From Pacificispira sp965223125 (GTDB lineage: Bacteria; Pseudomonadota; Alphaproteobacteria; UBA8366; Aestuariispiraceae), in assembly GCA_965223125.1 (NCBI GenBank), contig OZ244984.1:1054001-1118000 (forward strand): a stretch of DNA of 64,000 nt, given 5' to 3'. The position numbers and the translations under genes are program-made. Position 1 is the first letter of the stretch. Each line of letters starts with the position of its first letter. This document shows, piece after piece, positions 1 to 8,494 of the stretch. A model generated the notes under the pieces. That model was not told the origin of the DNA, made no database searches, and saw nothing but the letters and a program-made list of their open reading frames with translations.

Positions 1-711
1 CCAGCCAGTTGAGAATGACGACAACCGGCATGGCAACAGCCAGACCGACCGCCGTCGTCAGCAAAGCGACCCATAATCCTCCGGACAGGATAGCCGGATT
101 GACCTGATTGCCTGCCGCCTCCAACTGCTGAAAGGCGGTGATCATGCCCAGCACGGTCCCGAACAGGCCCAGCAGAGGAGCCAGGGATGCGATGACCTCC
201 AGCGGACGGAGCCAAGCCCGCAGGCTTTGCAGCACATCACCGCCATAGAGCAGAACCTCCTCCCGCACCATGGCGTCGGGCAGTCTGCGGTGCCGACCGC
301 ACAGGACGCACGCAACCGCCTGAGCGACCGGATTGCGGGACCGGGCAGCCGTGGAAATTGCCTCCTCCACCCGACCTTCGCGCCACAGATGCAACGCATC
401 CCGCGCGGGCGGCGTTCATCCAGACGCGCACCACCGAATTACATCAGTTTGACCTGCACGATGGCAACCGCGATCACCGACAGGGCGATAAGGATCATCA
501 CGACCGACCCATCCGCGTGAATAATGTCGATCACGCGAACCACAAGCCCCGCATCGAGAGCTGTCTGCGCTGCATCTCCATCCACCGGAAGCCCGTCCGT
601 CACCGCGCCGTCGACAGACGGAGAGACGGTTTCCGAAGTCGGGACGCATTCAGTACCCGCCTCCGGTGCCGTTTCCGGAGAGGTGGTTGGTGACCCTGTC
701 TCTTCGTTCAT
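1..711 (-). pseudogene. MotA/TolQ/ExbB proton-channel family gene, disrupted and cut by the window edge
   Basis: The gene enters from the left edge and reads leftward. Starting at the ATG at 711, which has a good AAGGA site upstream, the protein has a Ser/Thr/Pro/Glu-rich leader, then a membrane segment ending IVQVKLM, where a TAA stop falls at 439-441. The rest of the family domain continues in another frame from about 415 leftward, with REEVLLYGGD, IASLAPLLGLFGTVLGM and GLWVALLTTAVGLAVAMP, all typical of the TolQ/ExbB/MotA pore region. The join needs both a nonsense change (TAA where CAA would give the usual Gln) and a one-base shift in the GC-rich run near 400-415. This is either a decayed gene or a sequencing error. 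Such channels power outer-membrane transport or envelope integrity; which one cannot be told here. Confidence 0.7.
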
Positions 712-816
712 GATAATATGGTCCTTCGAGTGACTCCAAATGAACCGCACCATGTTGCGAATGGCACGCAATATCAAAATGACAAAAGTCGCATCCACTG
801 AAACGGTTATCCCGCG

Positions 817-1839
817 CTATCCAACGCTGCCGCTGTTGCCATCACCTTCCAGATGCGAAGGATGAATGAACACCCTTGGAACGCTGCTGGTAAGCTTCTG
901 TTCACGGTCCCGGGAAGGCGGCAGGCCGAACTGCGCGCGGTAGGTACGCGTGAAGTGGGCAAAAGACACAAATCCAGCCGATGTCGCCACCTCCCCCACT
1001 CCAAGCGTCGTCTGTTGCAACAAGTTCTGGGCGCGCGTCAATCGCATCGCCAGATAATAGGCTTTCGGGCCATGCCCGATCTGATTCTGGAACAATCGTT
1101 CCAATTTTCGCAGCGATACCCCGCACCGTGCTGCCAGCACATCACAGGGAACCGGATCTTCCAGGGTATCGCGCATCAGGGACAATGCACGCGCCAGCGG
1201 CTCGGCCAGTGGGGGCGCAAGCGGCTCAGGTTGACCCCGACGCTGATATTCGCGCAGATCGTGATTCAGATGCTTGGCAACCTGTCTGGCAAGACCATCT
1301 CCCTGCCCCTCGGCAATCAGGGACAGCGCGACATCCAGGACGGCGGCACCACCGATACAGGTGATGCAGCGCCGAAACCGGGCGATCCGTCCCGGCACCA
1401 GATCCACCAGCGGAAACGCCTCCATGAATCCGTCCCTGTTGGCCCAATGCACAGCGGCCTGTCCCCCGTCGAGCAGCCCTGCGGCGGCAAGCACCGCCGC
1501 TCCGGTCTCAATCCCGCAGACCGCGCCACCCTGTCGCACGACACGGCGCAGAAAGGCGGCGACATTCGCATTATAGGCCGGTGTCTGCGGATCGAAACTC
1601 ACCAGCACAAAGACCTGGTCCCAATCCTCTGCCGCAACTGAATTCAACGGACGTACCGCAGGGCCAAACCCGCCGAAGGAAAGCGCAGGCACGTCATGCG
1701 AAGAACCAACGGAGGCAAGCGTTATGCGATAGGCCACTTGTCCCAGCAGCCAGTTCGCCACCGCAAAGGCATCGGTCAGGTATCCCAGCGCCACACCGGG
1801 ATAGCCGTCATGCAGAAGAATCAGGCAGCGCACCGTCAT
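817..1839 (-). CDS. GlxA/GbdR-type AraC-family transcriptional regulator
   Basis: This 340-residue protein has an N-terminal DJ-1/PfpI-like amidotransferase fold (about residues 3-170; the nucleophile-elbow region reads AVCGIETGA) and a C-terminal AraC double helix-turn-helix (about 215-315; GVSLRKLERLFQNQIG and SAGFVSFAHFTRTYRAQFG). This is the architecture of GbdR and CdhR, activators of glycine betaine and carnitine catabolism in pseudomonads. It is divergently placed 89 bp from the Rieske oxygenase gene, so it is inferred to activate the Rieske-GMC pair. The effector is unknown, but a quaternary amine is likely from the neighbours. Confidence 0.88.
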   Translation of the reverse strand: MTVRCLILLHDGYPGVALGYLTDAFAVANWLLGQVAYRITLASVGSSHDVPALSFGGFGPAVRPLNSVAAEDWDQVFVLVSFDPQTPAYNANVAAFLRRVVRQGGAVCGIETGAAVLAAAGLLDGGQAAVHWANRDGFMEAFPLVDLVPGRIARFRRCITCIGGAAVLDVALSLIAEGQGDGLARQVAKHLNHDLREYQRRGQPEPLAPPLAEPLARALSLMRDTLEDPVPCDVLAARCGVSLRKLERLFQNQIGHGPKAYYLAMRLTRAQNLLQQTTLGVGEVATSAGFVSFAHFTRTYRAQFGLPPSRDREQKLTSSVPRVFIHPSHLEGDGNSGSVG

Positions 1840-1928
1840 GATATCTCACAATTGCCAAAATTCGTCATAGCAGTGACGTATAACATCAAGTTTACCGGTT
1901 TTCACGCTCTACAGTCCGGCACCGACGA

Positions 1929-3146
1929 ATGAACTCAGCGACCGAGCCCGCGACCAGGAATGAGGCGATACCCATGCAAGGCATCAAACGAACGGATTGG
2001 ACAATAGGCGATCCGGAACAGGCACTCACCCTGCCTTCCCGCTATTTCTATGACCCGGATATCTATCAACGGGAGGTCGATTCAATCATTCACACCAGCT
2101 GGCACAACATCTGCCACGATTCCGAGATCGTGGAGCCGGGCGACTATGTAAAATTCGACATCGCCGAACAGAGCATCCTGGTGATCCGGGGCGATGACGG
2201 GGCGGTCCACGCCTTTCACAATGTCTGTCAGCATCGCGGCACACAGCTGATCCAGGAACGGCGCGGGCAGATCAAACAGCGGATCACCTGCCCCTATCAC
2301 GCCTGGAGTTACACGCTCGACGGCACATTAGCGGTTGCCCCGCGCACGGCGGCGCTGAAAGGCTTCGACCCCGCCGACTATTCCCTGAAACCGGTCCGGG
2401 TGGAGTGCTATGCCGGGTTCCATTTCATCAACATGGATCTGAACGCCGATCCGGTGGCTGAGACGTTTTCCGGTGCGGAAGAAGCGATGCGCCCCTACTT
2501 CCCCGACCTAGACGATCTGGTCTTCGTGGAGGAGGTGGACTATCTGGTCGATACGAACTGGAAGGTGATCATCGACAATGAGATCGAGGGCTATCACTTC
2601 CAGCTTTCCGGTCCCGTCCACAAGGAACTGGCGCATCTGATTGATTTCAAGGGCTATACCATGACGCCACACGGCAAGTGGTGGGACTTCAAGGGACCAC
2701 CCAAACCCGTAAAGACCGCCTTTGGTCATCCGATCAAGGGGGCATCCTACCAGTCGGACTGGTTCTATAATATCGGCCTCTGGCCGACGACGACCTTCTA
2801 CACTTTCCCCTATGCCGATGTGATCGGAACCTTCAACAAGATCCCGCTGGGACCGGAGAAGACCCTGCTGCGCTTCGGCCACTATCGCCCCAGATCGCGC
2901 CAGCCGGGGGCGCTCAGCCGGGCCGCCATGGACTGGTTCAATACCCAGTTGGGACCGGAAGACATCGACCTGAACCTGATGGTACAGAAGGGAGTCCATT
3001 CGCTGGGCTTCGATCAGGGTCGCTATGTCATTGATGCGGCGCGAAGCGCCAACAGCGAACATCTGGTGCATCACTTCCACACCCTGGTCCATGCCGCGCT
3101 GAACCCATCCCCCAAGACGCCGAGTCTTGCCTCAGCGGCAGAATAG
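1929..3146 (+). CDS. Rieske non-haem iron oxygenase alpha subunit (quaternary-amine demethylase type)
   Basis: This 405-residue protein has a Rieske [2Fe-2S] motif with Cys100, His102, Cys121 and His124 (CQHRG and CPYHAW) and a C-terminal catalytic domain with the mononuclear iron region NEIEGYHFQLSGPVH. The family includes glycine betaine monooxygenase GbcA, stachydrine demethylase and carnitine monooxygenase, which remove a methyl or cleave a C-N bond using oxygen and an external reductase. No ferredoxin reductase (GbcB-like) partner is seen nearby. An alternative start is the ATG at 1974, which has GAGG about 9 bases upstream. The next gene begins 4 bases after the stop, so the two are an operon. 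The substrate is inferred to be choline-, betaine- or proline-betaine-like. Confidence 0.85.
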   Translation: MNSATEPATRNEAIPMQGIKRTDWTIGDPEQALTLPSRYFYDPDIYQREVDSIIHTSWHNICHDSEIVEPGDYVKFDIAEQSILVIRGDDGAVHAFHNVCQHRGTQLIQERRGQIKQRITCPYHAWSYTLDGTLAVAPRTAALKGFDPADYSLKPVRVECYAGFHFINMDLNADPVAETFSGAEEAMRPYFPDLDDLVFVEEVDYLVDTNWKVIIDNEIEGYHFQLSGPVHKELAHLIDFKGYTMTPHGKWWDFKGPPKPVKTAFGHPIKGASYQSDWFYNIGLWPTTTFYTFPYADVIGTFNKIPLGPEKTLLRFGHYRPRSRQPGALSRAAMDWFNTQLGPEDIDLNLMVQKGVHSLGFDQGRYVIDAARSANSEHLVHHFHTLVHAALNPSPKTPSLASAAE

Positions 3147-3150
3147 GGGA

Positions 3151-4797
3151 ATGCCGGTGACCGTTGACTATATCATCGTGGGGGCCGGTTCCGCCGGATG
3201 CGTTCTGGCGAACCGGCTGAGCGCTGATCCTGCCAATACCGTTCTGCTGCTGGAGGCCGGGCCGCCGAACAGTGACCTGTCGCTTCGGATTCCTTCGGCC
3301 ATGGCGCATAACCTTCAGCGCACGAAACATAACTGGGCGTTCAAGGGCGAGTCCGAGCCAGGCCTGAACGGTCGCCAGGTGAAGCATGACCGCGGCAAGA
3401 CACTGGGTGGATCTTCATCGATCAACGGTATGGTCTGCATCCGGGGCCATGCCAGTGACTATGATTCCTGGCGGCAATATGGCTGTGAGGGGTGGAGCCA
3501 TACCGATGTCCTGCCCTATTTCAAACGGCTGGAAACCTATCAGGGCGGGGGCGATGATTATCGCGGGGCAGCAGGGCCGATGCAGGTCGCGCGCCCGGAT
3601 CGCACCCGTCTGCATCCGCTATCCGATGCCTTCCTGAAAGCCGGGGCAGAGGCCGGGCATCCCCTGACCGATGATATCTGCGGCTACCAACAGGAAGGAT
3701 TCGGCCTGCTGGACCAGACGATCCACCGCGGTGAGAGGTGGAGTGCCGCGAAGGGTTATCTCGAACCGGTAAGGAACCGCTCCAACCTGATAATCGAAAC
3801 CGGACGTCTGGTCCGACGGGTGGTGATCGAAAACGGACGCGCCACCGGTATCGAATTGCAGGGGAGGGACGGGGCTATCACGATGATCCGGGCGCGGCGG
3901 GAAGTGATCCTGAGCGCGGGAGCAGTCGGATCACCCCATCTGCTGATGCTGTCTGGCATCGGTCCGGCAGACCATCTTCAGGCGACTGGAATCCCTATCC
4001 TCAAAGACCGTCCGGGGGTCGGCGCAAATCTTCACGACCATCCGGATTTCGTGATGAAATTCGAGTTGAAGAAGCCGATATCGCTGCTGCCGAACACAAA
4101 GGGGATGCGCAGGATCGCGGTGGGACTGCGCTGGCTGCTGGATCGGGGCGGCGTCTGTGCCTCCAACCATTTCGAGACGGTGGCCTGTCTGCGTTCCGGT
4201 CCCGGTGTCGACTATCCCGACCTGCAACTGACCATCGTTCCAATCGCGATGCAGGTCGATGGCTGGACACCGATGCCCGTGCATGCCTTCCAGATTCATA
4301 TCGGCCTGATGCGGGCTCACAGTCGGGGCAGCATCCGCCTGCGTGATGCCGATCCAGCCTCACCGCCGCGCATTCAGGTAAACTATCTGGACGATCCGCG
4401 CGACGCGGCTATCCTGCGAAAGGGTGTGCGGCTGGTTCGCGATCTCGTCGCCCAGCCTGCCTTTTCCGACCTGTGCGGTACGGAGCTTTTCCCCGGCCCG
4501 GATGTGCGGAGCGACGCCGAGATCGACACGGCCCTGGCGGCAGCAGTGGATACCCAATGGCACCTGTCCTGCACCGCCCGGATGGGACGCGCTGACGATC
4601 CGATGGCGGTCGTTGATTCGATGGGAGCGATCCACGGCATAGACGGGTTGCGTGTCGTCGATGCCTCCGTCATGCCCGCCGTGGTGAACGGCAACACGAA
4701 TTGCCCGACGCTGATGATCGCGGAAAAACTGAGTGATGCCATCCTCGGCAAACCACCCCTGCCCCCGCTGGACCTGCCGGTCTGGCGAGCGGAATAA
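3151..4797 (+). CDS. GMC family FAD-dependent oxidoreductase (choline dehydrogenase-like)
   Basis: This 548-residue flavoprotein opens with the FAD dinucleotide-binding motif IIVGAGSAGC and carries the GMC signature around TLGGSSSINGMVCIRG. The C-terminal active-site block has WHLSC (catalytic His) and VVNGNTNCPT (second catalytic Asn region). GMC enzymes oxidise alcohols such as choline to aldehydes. It directly follows the Rieske oxygenase and probably shares its transcript, which points to stepwise breakdown of a hydroxylated quaternary amine such as choline. The ATG at 3151 is preferred because it starts just before the conserved strand; an upstream start would overlap the Rieske gene. 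The exact substrate is not determined. Confidence 0.88.
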   Translation: MPVTVDYIIVGAGSAGCVLANRLSADPANTVLLLEAGPPNSDLSLRIPSAMAHNLQRTKHNWAFKGESEPGLNGRQVKHDRGKTLGGSSSINGMVCIRGHASDYDSWRQYGCEGWSHTDVLPYFKRLETYQGGGDDYRGAAGPMQVARPDRTRLHPLSDAFLKAGAEAGHPLTDDICGYQQEGFGLLDQTIHRGERWSAAKGYLEPVRNRSNLIIETGRLVRRVVIENGRATGIELQGRDGAITMIRARREVILSAGAVGSPHLLMLSGIGPADHLQATGIPILKDRPGVGANLHDHPDFVMKFELKKPISLLPNTKGMRRIAVGLRWLLDRGGVCASNHFETVACLRSGPGVDYPDLQLTIVPIAMQVDGWTPMPVHAFQIHIGLMRAHSRGSIRLRDADPASPPRIQVNYLDDPRDAAILRKGVRLVRDLVAQPAFSDLCGTELFPGPDVRSDAEIDTALAAAVDTQWHLSCTARMGRADDPMAVVDSMGAIHGIDGLRVVDASVMPAVVNGNTNCPTLMIAEKLSDAILGKPPLPPLDLPVWRAE

Positions 4798-4809
4798 TCT
4801 GTATAATGC

Positions 4810-5256
4810 TTAAGGCGTCCGTGCCACCAGGACCGGACAGCGGGCGAGGCTTGTTACCTTGTGGGAGACGCTGCCCAGCAGCAGGTTCTCGATATCGCCC
4901 ATGCCCCGACTGCCGAGGATGATCAGATTGATTTCGTGGTCATTGGCGAAGCTGACGATGGTCCGGGCAGGCGGACCACCCTTCACAAATCCACGCGGTT
5001 TGGGAACACCGTTATCCCGCGCGATCTGTTTGGCCCGCTCGACGACGCCGCTGGCATATTGCTTCATGGAGTCATCCATATTCTCCGGCACTTCCGGACG
5101 GACCATCGACATTGATGCTTCCAGCAGGCTGTAATGCCGGTAGACGCAGAGGATCTGCAATTCCGAATCGAACTTCTCTTGAATCTGCGCGGCCAGGACC
5201 AGGGCCGCATCGGCACTCTTCGATCCATCGACGGGAACCAGGATACGGTCGAACAT
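4810..5256 (-). CDS. Universal stress protein UspA family, TeaD-like partner of a TRAP transporter
   Basis: This 148-residue protein has one UspA domain. It starts at MFDRILVPVDGS behind an AAGGAG ribosome site, and an upstream in-frame ATG at 5310 has no comparable site. The C-terminal motif GSRGMGDIENLLLGS fits the ATP-binding pattern G-x2-G-x9-G-S. It is the last gene of the dctP-dctQ-dctM transcript, 19 bases after dctM. In Halomonas the equivalent gene teaD sits at the same place and modulates the ectoine TRAP importer TeaABC, so regulation of transporter activity by ATP binding is a reasonable inference. It ends 12 bases from the convergent GMC gene. Confidence 0.85.
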   Translation of the reverse strand: MFDRILVPVDGSKSADAALVLAAQIQEKFDSELQILCVYRHYSLLEASMSMVRPEVPENMDDSMKQYASGVVERAKQIARDNGVPKPRGFVKGGPPARTIVSFANDHEINLIILGSRGMGDIENLLLGSVSHKVTSLARCPVLVARTP

Positions 5257-5275
5257 CGCGGGATACTCCTTAACA

Positions 5276-6559
5276 TCAACGGAAGGCGAGATCGCGCAGG
5301 AACAGGGCAATCTGCGGGAAGAAGATCAGCATCACCGCCGTGCCCAGCAGCATGATGACAAAGGGCGGTGTGCCGCGAATGACATCGATATAGGGCCGCT
5401 TGAAGATCGCGATTGCGGTGAAGATGTCACAGCCAAAGGGCGGCGTCGCCGATCCGATGGCCACTTGCAAGGTGATGATGATGCCGACATGGACCGGGTC
5501 GAGGCCGACCGACTGTACCACCGGGGCGAAAATCGGAACCAGGACCAGGATGACCACGATCGGATCGACGAACATGCAGCCGATGAAAAAGGAGATGGAA
5601 ATCACGAAGAGGACACCGATGGGGCCCATTTCGGTGATGCCGACCGCGCCCAGCATCGCCTGCGGCACCTGTGCGAAGGAAATCACCCAGGAAAAGGCGG
5701 CCCCGGCACCGACCAGGATGAAGACCACAGCCGTGATCAGGCCGGTCGATTTTGCAATCGTATAGATATCGTTCAGTTTCAGGGATTTGAAGACGATGAA
5801 TTCCAGGATGAACGCATAGAGGACACAGGCCGCCGCCGCCTCCGTCGGACTGAAAATCCCGCCATAGATCCCGCCGATGATAATCACCGGGAATCCCAGC
5901 GGCCAGACTGCCTGTCGCACGGAGGCCAACCGTTCGGTCCAGCTGGCCTTCGGCTCCGTTGGGACACCCATAACCGTTGCATAGATGATGCTGTAGATCG
6001 AAAAGAGCACCAGGATCAGCAGGCCGGGTCCCACCCCGGCGATGAACAGTTCTGCAATCGAGGTATTGGAGACGACGCCATAGATGATCATCCCGATGCT
6101 GGGAGGAATCAGGAAGGCGATGTCACTGGCATTCACGATCAGGGCAAGGACGAAGGAATCCTTGTATCCCGCTTTCAGCATGCGCGGGCGCAGGGGTGAC
6201 CCGACGGCGACCACCGTCGCCTGGGTCGATCCCGACACCGCCCCGAACAGGGTGCAGGCCGTTGCCGTGCTGACCGCCAACCCGCCCTTCACATGGCCGA
6301 TGAAGGCCATCACCATGTCGATCAGACGCGATGCGGACTGGCCGCGTGTCATGATATCAGCGGCAAGAATGAACATCGGCACCGCAATCAGGCTTGCCGG
6401 ACGGATGCCCGCCAGGAACTGCTGGATCATGAAATCCATCTTACTGATGCCACCGAACATCTCATAGAAGCCGATGAAGGCCGCGATGATCAGGGGGATC
6501 ATCATCGGAAAGCCCAGCAGCAGCAGGACCACCATCGCAATCATCATTACCGCAGCCAT
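5276..6559 (-). CDS. dctM: TRAP transporter large permease (DctM)
   Basis: This 427-residue integral membrane protein is rich in hydrophobic helices and matches the DctM/TRAP large-subunit family (FGAVSGSTQATVVAVGSPLRP, LIPPSIGMIIYGVVSNTSI and CMFVDPIVVILVLVPIFAPV). The large subunit forms the sodium-coupled translocation path in the inner membrane, working with the small subunit DctQ and the periplasmic binding protein DctP encoded just upstream. Length is normal for the family. Substrate class cannot be read from the permease; the TeaD-like neighbour and the amine-catabolic genes suggest a compatible solute or organic acid. Confidence 0.93.
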   Translation of the reverse strand: MAAVMMIAMVVLLLLGFPMMIPLIIAAFIGFYEMFGGISKMDFMIQQFLAGIRPASLIAVPMFILAADIMTRGQSASRLIDMVMAFIGHVKGGLAVSTATACTLFGAVSGSTQATVVAVGSPLRPRMLKAGYKDSFVLALIVNASDIAFLIPPSIGMIIYGVVSNTSIAELFIAGVGPGLLILVLFSIYSIIYATVMGVPTEPKASWTERLASVRQAVWPLGFPVIIIGGIYGGIFSPTEAAAACVLYAFILEFIVFKSLKLNDIYTIAKSTGLITAVVFILVGAGAAFSWVISFAQVPQAMLGAVGITEMGPIGVLFVISISFFIGCMFVDPIVVILVLVPIFAPVVQSVGLDPVHVGIIITLQVAIGSATPPFGCDIFTAIAIFKRPYIDVIRGTPPFVIMLLGTAVMLIFFPQIALFLRDLAFR

Positions 6560-6586
6560 CGCAACGCTCCCCGCTTCAACCCCGAA

Positions 6587-7201
6587 TCAGATTTCCTGTT
6601 CACTGTCGTCATATCCCTCCACGACATTCGTGGAGAGATAGACATCCTTTTCGACCATGTTCTTGTAGGCGGTCAGGAGGTACTGCGTGCCGGTCATGAA
6701 GAACCCGACCGGGACCCAGACAAAGATCCACCAGATCGGGATCTGCAAGGAGGGAAGGACGCGCCCGCTGGTCATCACTTTCCCGATATACAAGAAGGAG
6801 AAATAGAACAAAGCAAACATCGCCATGCCGGTGATCACCGATATCGCGATCATTAGAATCTTGCGCATATGGATCGGTAGGGCATCGAATATCGCCGACA
6901 TGCGGATATGACGCCCATGGCGGGCGGCATAACCAACCCCGGCAAAGGTGATCAGAATGATCAGGATGCGGTTCAATTCCTCGCTGAAGAAAATACTGCT
7001 CTGAAACACGTATCTGCCGATGACATTGCCCACCGTATTGGCGGCCATCAGCAGAACCCCGGCTGCCAGAAGAAACGATTCAACCCGACTGATCAGTGAA
7101 TCCAGAAACCCTAACGGGCCAGGAAGGCTGGACTTGTGCGGATCGAATACAGGCGTTTCGCCCTTATCCGACGGATCGGCATCATCCGAGTGCTGTGACA
7201 T
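6587..7201 (-). CDS. dctQ: TRAP transporter small permease (DctQ)
   Basis: This 204-residue protein has four predicted membrane helices typical of DctQ and the family block GRYVFQSSIFFSEELNRIL followed by GYAARHGRHIRMSAIFDALP. It has cytoplasmic hydrophilic ends, including a longer than usual N-terminal arm of about 30 residues. It pairs with DctM to form the membrane part of the TRAP transporter. It lies 27 bases upstream of dctM and 108 bases downstream of dctP, with a strong hairpin in the dctP-dctQ gap. Confidence 0.9.
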   Translation of the reverse strand: MSQHSDDADPSDKGETPVFDPHKSSLPGPLGFLDSLISRVESFLLAAGVLLMAANTVGNVIGRYVFQSSIFFSEELNRILIILITFAGVGYAARHGRHIRMSAIFDALPIHMRKILMIAISVITGMAMFALFYFSFLYIGKVMTSGRVLPSLQIPIWWIFVWVPVGFFMTGTQYLLTAYKNMVEKDVYLSTNVVEGYDDSEQEI

Positions 7202-7247
7202 CCCTTGTCTCCGTAGCAGAATGCGAACCTAATCCAGGACACAGGTC

Positions 7248-7273
7248 GGGAGGCAGCTTCGACGCCGCCTCCC
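7248..7273 (-). promoter_or_regulatory. Stem-loop between dctP and dctQ
   Basis: The sequence forms a hairpin with perfect 7-bp outer arms (GGGAGGC and GCCTCCC) and an inner GC/GC pair around TTCGAC. No T-run follows on the coding strand, so it is unlikely to be a classic terminator. Hairpins here are common in transporter operons, where they protect the 3' end of the binding-protein mRNA or reduce read-through so that the binding protein is made in excess. This role is inferred. Confidence 0.55.
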
Positions 7274-7309
7274 TCCCGCATTACAGGGTTTTCAACTGCA
7301 CCATTCTGC

Positions 7310-8326
7310 TCACATTGACGCTTCGAGATCGGCCTTCAGCTGATCCAGGATTGCCTTGCCGCTGTCACCGGTCATCTCGATGAACTTCGCCTCAACTTCC
7401 TTCGCCGCTTCCTTGAAGCAAGCGCGCTCCTCTTCGGTCAGAACAGTGATTGTCATTTCAGGCTTGGCTTCCTTGATCTTCGCCAATTCGCTTTCGGCCA
7501 GGCCCTGCTGGTATTCGACGATATAGTCATAGGCCTTTTCCGCCGCCTGCTGGACCAGCGCCTGATCATCGGCACTGAGCGAGTCGTAGAAGTCCTTGTT
7601 CGCCATCACCGCGGTCGTGAAATTGTTGTGACCGGTATAGGTGATGTGATCTGTGACTTCGTAGATCTTCGTGGAATACAGAAAGAAGGTCGGGTTTTCC
7701 TGACCCTGGATGATGTTGGTCTGCAGCCCGCCATAGACCTCGCCCCAGGGCAGCGGCGTCGGGGTAGCCCCGAAGGCCTGATAGGATTCCACCAGAAGCG
7801 GGTTGGTCATAACCCGGAACTTGACCTCGTTCAGGTCCTCACAGGTTTTCACCGGCTCCTTGGTCGTCATCGCGACCTCACCTTCCGGGAACATGTTCAG
7901 CAGTTCCAGCCCCTGCTCGGCATAGAGACCTTTGAAATCCTCGTTGATTGCCTTGCTCTGCTTGTAGAACCGCGCCAGATGCGCCTGATCCGTCGGCAGC
8001 AGATAGGGGACGAAGAAAACCTGCGCTTCCGGGATCAGCGACCCGGTGAAGCCCGGTGACTGATCAACGAATTGCAGAATCCCGGCCTGGGCCTGTTCCA
8101 TGATGTCGGCGGATTCGCCAAGCGTCCCATAGGGGAACAACTGAACCGTATGGTCCGAGTTCGCCTCGATCTCTTCCTTGAATTTCGTCGCATAGACGCC
8201 CTGAACTTCGGTCAGCGCCTCTTCGAACGCATACTTCCACGTATCCGCCTGTGCCCCGGTTGCACCGGCCAGCAAGACCGATGCCGCCGCGATACCTGTC
8301 AGAACATGCTTTTTGAATCCCAGCAT
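7310..8326 (-). CDS. dctP: TRAP transporter periplasmic substrate-binding protein (DctP family)
   Basis: This 338-residue protein has a clear Sec signal peptide (Lys-His, hydrophobic core, cleavage near AQA). The mature DctP fold includes FPYGTLGESADIMEQAQAGI and the segment KFRVMTNPLLVESYQAFGA, whose Arg normally contacts a carboxylate. The ATG at 8326 is chosen because GAGAGAGG lies just upstream and the signal peptide starts there; the longer open frame to 8494 has no signal sequence. It is first in the dctP-dctQ-dctM-usp operon. The ligand is probably an organic acid or zwitterion, inferred from the Arg and the TeaABCD-like layout. Confidence 0.92.
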   Translation of the reverse strand: MLGFKKHVLTGIAAASVLLAGATGAQADTWKYAFEEALTEVQGVYATKFKEEIEANSDHTVQLFPYGTLGESADIMEQAQAGILQFVDQSPGFTGSLIPEAQVFFVPYLLPTDQAHLARFYKQSKAINEDFKGLYAEQGLELLNMFPEGEVAMTTKEPVKTCEDLNEVKFRVMTNPLLVESYQAFGATPTPLPWGEVYGGLQTNIIQGQENPTFFLYSTKIYEVTDHITYTGHNNFTTAVMANKDFYDSLSADDQALVQQAAEKAYDYIVEYQQGLAESELAKIKEAKPEMTITVLTEEERACFKEAAKEVEAKFIEMTGDSGKAILDQLKADLEASM

Positions 8327-8456
8327 TGTGCCTCTCTCCATTCCGTTGTGATTGTTGGCTGCCCCGGCACCGGTCATTTGCCGCGCCTGGAGAGCCGAAT
8401 AGCCATCCGTCGCACCAATGGTTTCAGTGCTCGAGTCAATCCACCTTGTTATAGAG

Positions 8457-8494
8457 ATTGACATGAAGTCAATATTAAAATTGATGCGTATCAA
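8457..8494 (-). promoter_or_regulatory. Two operator-like inverted repeats upstream of the TRAP operon
   Basis: Two adjacent dyads lie between the MocR gene and dctP. At 8481-8494 is TTGAT-GCGT-ATCAA, a perfect match to the FNR/FixK consensus TTGAT-N4-ATCAA. At 8457-8473 is ATTGAC-N5-GTCAAT, with 6-bp perfect arms. Reading toward dctP, a TATAAC hexamer (8448-8453) follows and could be the -10. Either dyad could serve the MocR regulator, and the first could serve an FNR/FixK protein. The pattern is seen directly; the bound protein is inferred. Confidence 0.5.

Noticed and set aside
853..1641. A 262-residue plus-strand frame
   Set aside because: It is antisense to the GlxA-type regulator and contains no domain.
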